From: JBQLZO01 sp052168315
GTDB taxonomy: Bacteria; Planctomycetota; Phycisphaerae; Phycisphaerales; UBA1924
DNA length: 64,000 nucleotides
Direction of reading: 5' to 3'
NCBI GenBank assembly: GCA_052168315.1
Contig: JBQLZO010000040.1
Coordinates: forward strand, 62,001-126,000
Position numbers and translations under genes: made by a program. Below the pieces are notes generated by a model. That model saw nothing but the letters and a program-made list of their open reading frames with translations, was not told the origin of the DNA and did not search any database. This document shows positions 61,199-64,000 of this stretch, one piece after another; position 1 is the stretch's first letter, and each line of letters starts with the position of its first letter.

Positions 61199-64000
61199 AT
61201 GCGCTTCACCGAATCCGTCGTCGAAGCCGCCGCCCTCGAATGGTTCGGGGAGCTTGGCTATGCCATCGCCCACGGCCCCGAGATCGCGCCCGATGCCGCG
61301 CGGCGTGAGCGATCGTCCTACGGCGATGTCCTGCTCATCGACCGGCTCCGGAACGCGCTCGCCACGCTCAACCCCGAGATCCCCGCCGGGTGCCTGGAGG
61401 AGGTCGTCCGGCGTCTGCAGCGGCCGGAGCAGCCCACGCTCATCGAGAACAACCGGGCGATGCACGCGCTGCTCCGCGATGGGGTGGATGTGGAATACCG
61501 GCTGCCCGATGGCTCATCGCGCGGCGACAAGGTCTGGCTCTTCGACTTCGACAACCCGGAGCGCAACGACTGGCTCGCGGTGAACCAGTTCACGGTGGTC
61601 GAGGAGATCGGCTCGAACCAGCACGACCGCCGGCCGGATGTGGTGGTGTTCGTCAACGGCATCCCGCTGGGGGTGCTCGAACTGAAGAACGCCGCCGATG
61701 AGGATGCGGATATCTGGAGCGCGTACAAGCAGTTGCAAACCTACAAGGCGGAGATCCCGAGCCTGTTCGTGAGCAATGCCGTGCTGCTGGTGAGCGATGG
61801 GCTGGATGCGCGGATCGGCTCGATCACGGCGGGCAAGGACCGCTTCACGCCATGGCGCACGGCGGACGGCGAGGAAGTCGCGCCCAAGTCGCGGCCGCAG
61901 CTGGATGTGGCGATCAAGGGCATCTTCGACCGCCGCTGGTTCCTCGATTATGTCCGCAACTTCACGGTGTTCGAGACGGGCGACGGGCGGACAGTGCGGA
62001 AGATCGCGGCGTACCACCAGTTCCACGCGGTGCGTAAGGCCGTGGACGCGACGGTGCGGGCGTCGAGGCCGAGCGGCGATAAGCGGGCGGGCGTGATCTG
62101 GCACACGCAGGGCTCGGGCAAAAGCCTGACGATGCTGTTCTACGCCGGGCGGCTGATCGAACAGCCTCAGCTTGAGAACCCGACGGTGGTGGTGCTGACC
62201 GACCGCAACGACCTGGACGGCCAATTGTTCGCCACCTTCGCCGGCGGCAAGGCGCTGCTGCGCCAAACACCCGAGCAGGCCACCGACCGCGGCGACTTGC
62301 GGACACTGCTCAAGCGGGCGAGCGGCGGGGTGATCTTCACGACGATCCAGAAGTTCCTGCCCGATGATCGCGGGAACGAGCACCCGCTGTTGTCGGATCG
62401 GCGGAACATCATCGTTATTGCCGATGAGGCGCATCGGAGCCAGTACGGCTTCCGCGCGAAGATCGACAAGGAGACCGGGCAGGTCGGTTACGGGTTCGCG
62501 AAGTATTGCCGCGATGCGCTGCCGAGCGCCACCTTCATCGCGTTTACGGGCACGCCGGTGGAGAGCACGGATGTCAGCACCCGGGGCGTGTTCGGCCACG
62601 AGATCGATGTGTACGACATCGAGCAGGCCATCGAGGACAACGCGACTGTGCCGATCTACTACGAGGGTCGGCTGGTGAAGCTGGGGCTGGATAGCGTGGC
62701 CGCCGAGTCGATCGACGAGGAGATCGACGAACTGACCGAGGGCGAGGAGCTGTCGTCGAAGGAGAAACTCAAGACGAAGTGGGCCGCGCTGGAGGCGATT
62801 GTCGGTTCAGAGGAGCGGGTGCAGCAGGTGGCCGAGGACATCGTCGCGCACTTTGAGGACCGGCTCTCGGCGATGGACGGCAAGGCGATGGTCGTGGCGA
62901 TGTCACGCCGCATCTGCATGGCGCTGCACGATGCGATCGTGAAGCTCCGCCCGGAGTGGTACCACGATGACGACGATAAGGGAGCTATCAAGGTCGTGAT
63001 GACCGGGAACGCGAGCGAAGGCCCGGAGATCGCCAAGCACGCCCGCAATAAGCAACGCCGGGACGAGCTGGCCAAGCGATTCAAGGATCCCACGGACCCG
63101 CTGAAGCTGGTGATCGTGCGGGATATGTGGCTGACCGGCTTCGACTGCCCCTGCATGCACACGCTCTATGTGGACAAGCCCATGCGCGGGCACGGGCTGA
63201 TGCAAGCCATCGCGCGGGTGAACCGCGTGTTCCGCGACAAGCCGGGCGGGCTGGTGGTGGACTACATCGGCATCGCGGACCAGTTGAAGAAGGCGCTGGC
63301 GACCTACACCGAGAGCGGCGGACAGGGCCGCACGACGATCGACCAAGGCGAGGCCGTCGCGGTGATGCTGGAGAAGTACGAGATCGTGGCGGCGATGTTC
63401 CACGGCTTCGACTACGGACGCTTCTTCTCGGCCAAAGCATCGGATCGCATGGCGGTGATCCCCGAGGCTATCGAGCACATCCTCGCGCTGGATGATGGCA
63501 AAACCCGGTATCTGCAAGCCGTTCTGGAGCTGGCCAAGGCGTTTGCGCTGGCGGTGCCGCATGAGGAGGCCCTCGCGATCAGAGATGAAGTGGGGTTCTT
63601 CCAGGTGGTGCGAGCGGGCATCGTCAAGACAACGACCACCGGCGGCAGATCACCCGAGGATCTTGACACAGCGGTGCGGCAGATCGTGTCCAAGGCCGTC
63701 GCTTCCGAAGGCGTGGTGGACATCTTCGCGTCGGCAGGCCTGAAGAACCCCGATATCTCGATCCTCTCCGACGAGTTCCTCGCCGACATCCAAGGCCTAC
63801 CCCAGAAGAACCTCGCCCTTGAAATGTTGCGCAAGCTGATCAACGACGAGATCAAGGTGCGAGGCCGGAAGAACATCGTCGAAGCCCGCTCATTCCGCGA
63901 GATGCTCCAGGCGTCCATCCTGAAGTATCAGAACCGAGCGATCGAGACGGCGGAGGTGATCCAGGAACTCATCGATCTCGCCAAACGAATGCAGGCCGCC
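61199..64000 (+). CDS. hsdR: Type I restriction endonuclease subunit, 3' end beyond window
   Basis: At least 934 aa of the restriction/translocase subunit. The N-terminal nuclease has D147 and the E-x-K residues E161/K163 in VVVFVNGIPLGVLELKN. The motor has Walker A HTQGSGKSL near 302 and the DEAH-type box ADEAHRSQYG near 410. Further helicase motifs include AFTGTPVEST near 445 and ARVNRVFRDKPGGLVVDYIG near 675. A GTG at 61193 would overlap the HerA stop; the ATG at 61199 is chosen. All catalytic motifs present so far are intact. The stop codon lies outside the window. Confidence 0.95.
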   Translation, partial: MRFTESVVEAAALEWFGELGYAIAHGPEIAPDAARRERSSYGDVLLIDRLRNALATLNPEIPAGCLEEVVRRLQRPEQPTLIENNRAMHALLRDGVDVEYRLPDGSSRGDKVWLFDFDNPERNDWLAVNQFTVVEEIGSNQHDRRPDVVVFVNGIPLGVLELKNAADEDADIWSAYKQLQTYKAEIPSLFVSNAVLLVSDGLDARIGSITAGKDRFTPWRTADGEEVAPKSRPQLDVAIKGIFDRRWFLDYVRNFTVFETGDGRTVRKIAAYHQFHAVRKAVDATVRASRPSGDKRAGVIWHTQGSGKSLTMLFYAGRLIEQPQLENPTVVVLTDRNDLDGQLFATFAGGKALLRQTPEQATDRGDLRTLLKRASGGVIFTTIQKFLPDDRGNEHPLLSDRRNIIVIADEAHRSQYGFRAKIDKETGQVGYGFAKYCRDALPSATFIAFTGTPVESTDVSTRGVFGHEIDVYDIEQAIEDNATVPIYYEGRLVKLGLDSVAAESIDEEIDELTEGEELSSKEKLKTKWAALEAIVGSEERVQQVAEDIVAHFEDRLSAMDGKAMVVAMSRRICMALHDAIVKLRPEWYHDDDDKGAIKVVMTGNASEGPEIAKHARNKQRRDELAKRFKDPTDPLKLVIVRDMWLTGFDCPCMHTLYVDKPMRGHGLMQAIARVNRVFRDKPGGLVVDYIGIADQLKKALATYTESGGQGRTTIDQGEAVAVMLEKYEIVAAMFHGFDYGRFFSAKASDRMAVIPEAIEHILALDDGKTRYLQAVLELAKAFALAVPHEEALAIRDEVGFFQVVRAGIVKTTTTGGRSPEDLDTAVRQIVSKAVASEGVVDIFASAGLKNPDISILSDEFLADIQGLPQKNLALEMLRKLINDEIKVRGRKNIVEARSFREMLQASILKYQNRAIETAEVIQELIDLAKRMQAA

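Overview
High-GC bacterial chromosome segment with tightly packed genes. Most neighbours in a run share a 4-bp ATGA or GTGA start/stop overlap. Gene content and protein style suggest a Gram-negative environmental bacterium, possibly a planctomycete (Phycisphaerae-like); this is an impression from the protein sequences and no rRNA marker is present. The window divides into a respiratory half (about 3-34 kb) and a mobile/defence half (about 35-64 kb).

Left edge (1-3.2 kb): an exported M28 zinc peptidase with a PDZ domain, then about 1 kb without genes that holds the 3' half of a tRNA-Thr on the minus strand. This looks like an attachment-site scar. Its orientation would place an integrated element to the right, so much of the window could be one genomic island (inference).

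3.2-11.7 kb: pdxH, a PanE/ApbA-type reductase and a tyrosine phenol-lyase. These are followed by a nitric-oxide and nitrosative-stress cluster: hemerythrin, flavohemoglobin hmp, RIC/YtfE, an Rrf2 (NsrR-like) regulator with a palindromic candidate operator, a second hemerythrin, and a heme-copper-oxidase-like membrane protein interrupted by an in-frame TAG.

11.7-20.3 kb: a complete clade II nitrous oxide reductase operon on the minus strand: a membrane-anchored triheme cytochrome c, nosZ with a Sec-type signal, a membrane protein, nosD, nosF, nosY and nosL. A second Rrf2 regulator lies just upstream.

20.3-34 kb: two divergent respiratory operons. The minus-strand one encodes a tetraheme cytochrome, a Tat-exported four-cluster ferredoxin and an NrfD-type quinol dehydrogenase, then a nearly full set of molybdenum-cofactor genes (moaA, moaD, moaE, moeA, moaC, mog, mobA) with an AhpD-like protein and a TauE/SafE permease. 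The plus-strand one encodes periplasmic nitrate reductase: napD, napA, an unusual tetraheme napB with an internal duplication, a NapG/NapF-like ferredoxin and a small unknown protein. No napC or napH, and no nitrite or NO reductase, is seen. The likely picture is nitrate to nitrite and N2O to N2 respiration, with NO handled by detoxification, and with the NrfD module passing quinol electrons to NapA.

34-51.5 kb: an integrative/mobilizable region with a TraG/TraD-like coupling ATPase, a MobF relaxase-helicase, ArdC-type antirestriction, DUF2958, Fic and XRE proteins, an AbiEi-type antitoxin next to a HEPN-like protein, a cupin and many small unknown genes. No mating-pair-formation genes are visible. 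Two long leader sequences with the same two-hairpin structure precede the ardC transcription unit and a second small-gene operon 7.4 kb away.

52.4-64 kb: a compound defence operon in which a type I restriction system (hsdM, hsdS, hsdR) is interleaved with an ImmA/IrrE-DUF4411 pair, a DUF433-like protein, an unknown winged-helix-like protein and a SIR2-HerA pair. hsdR runs off the right end.
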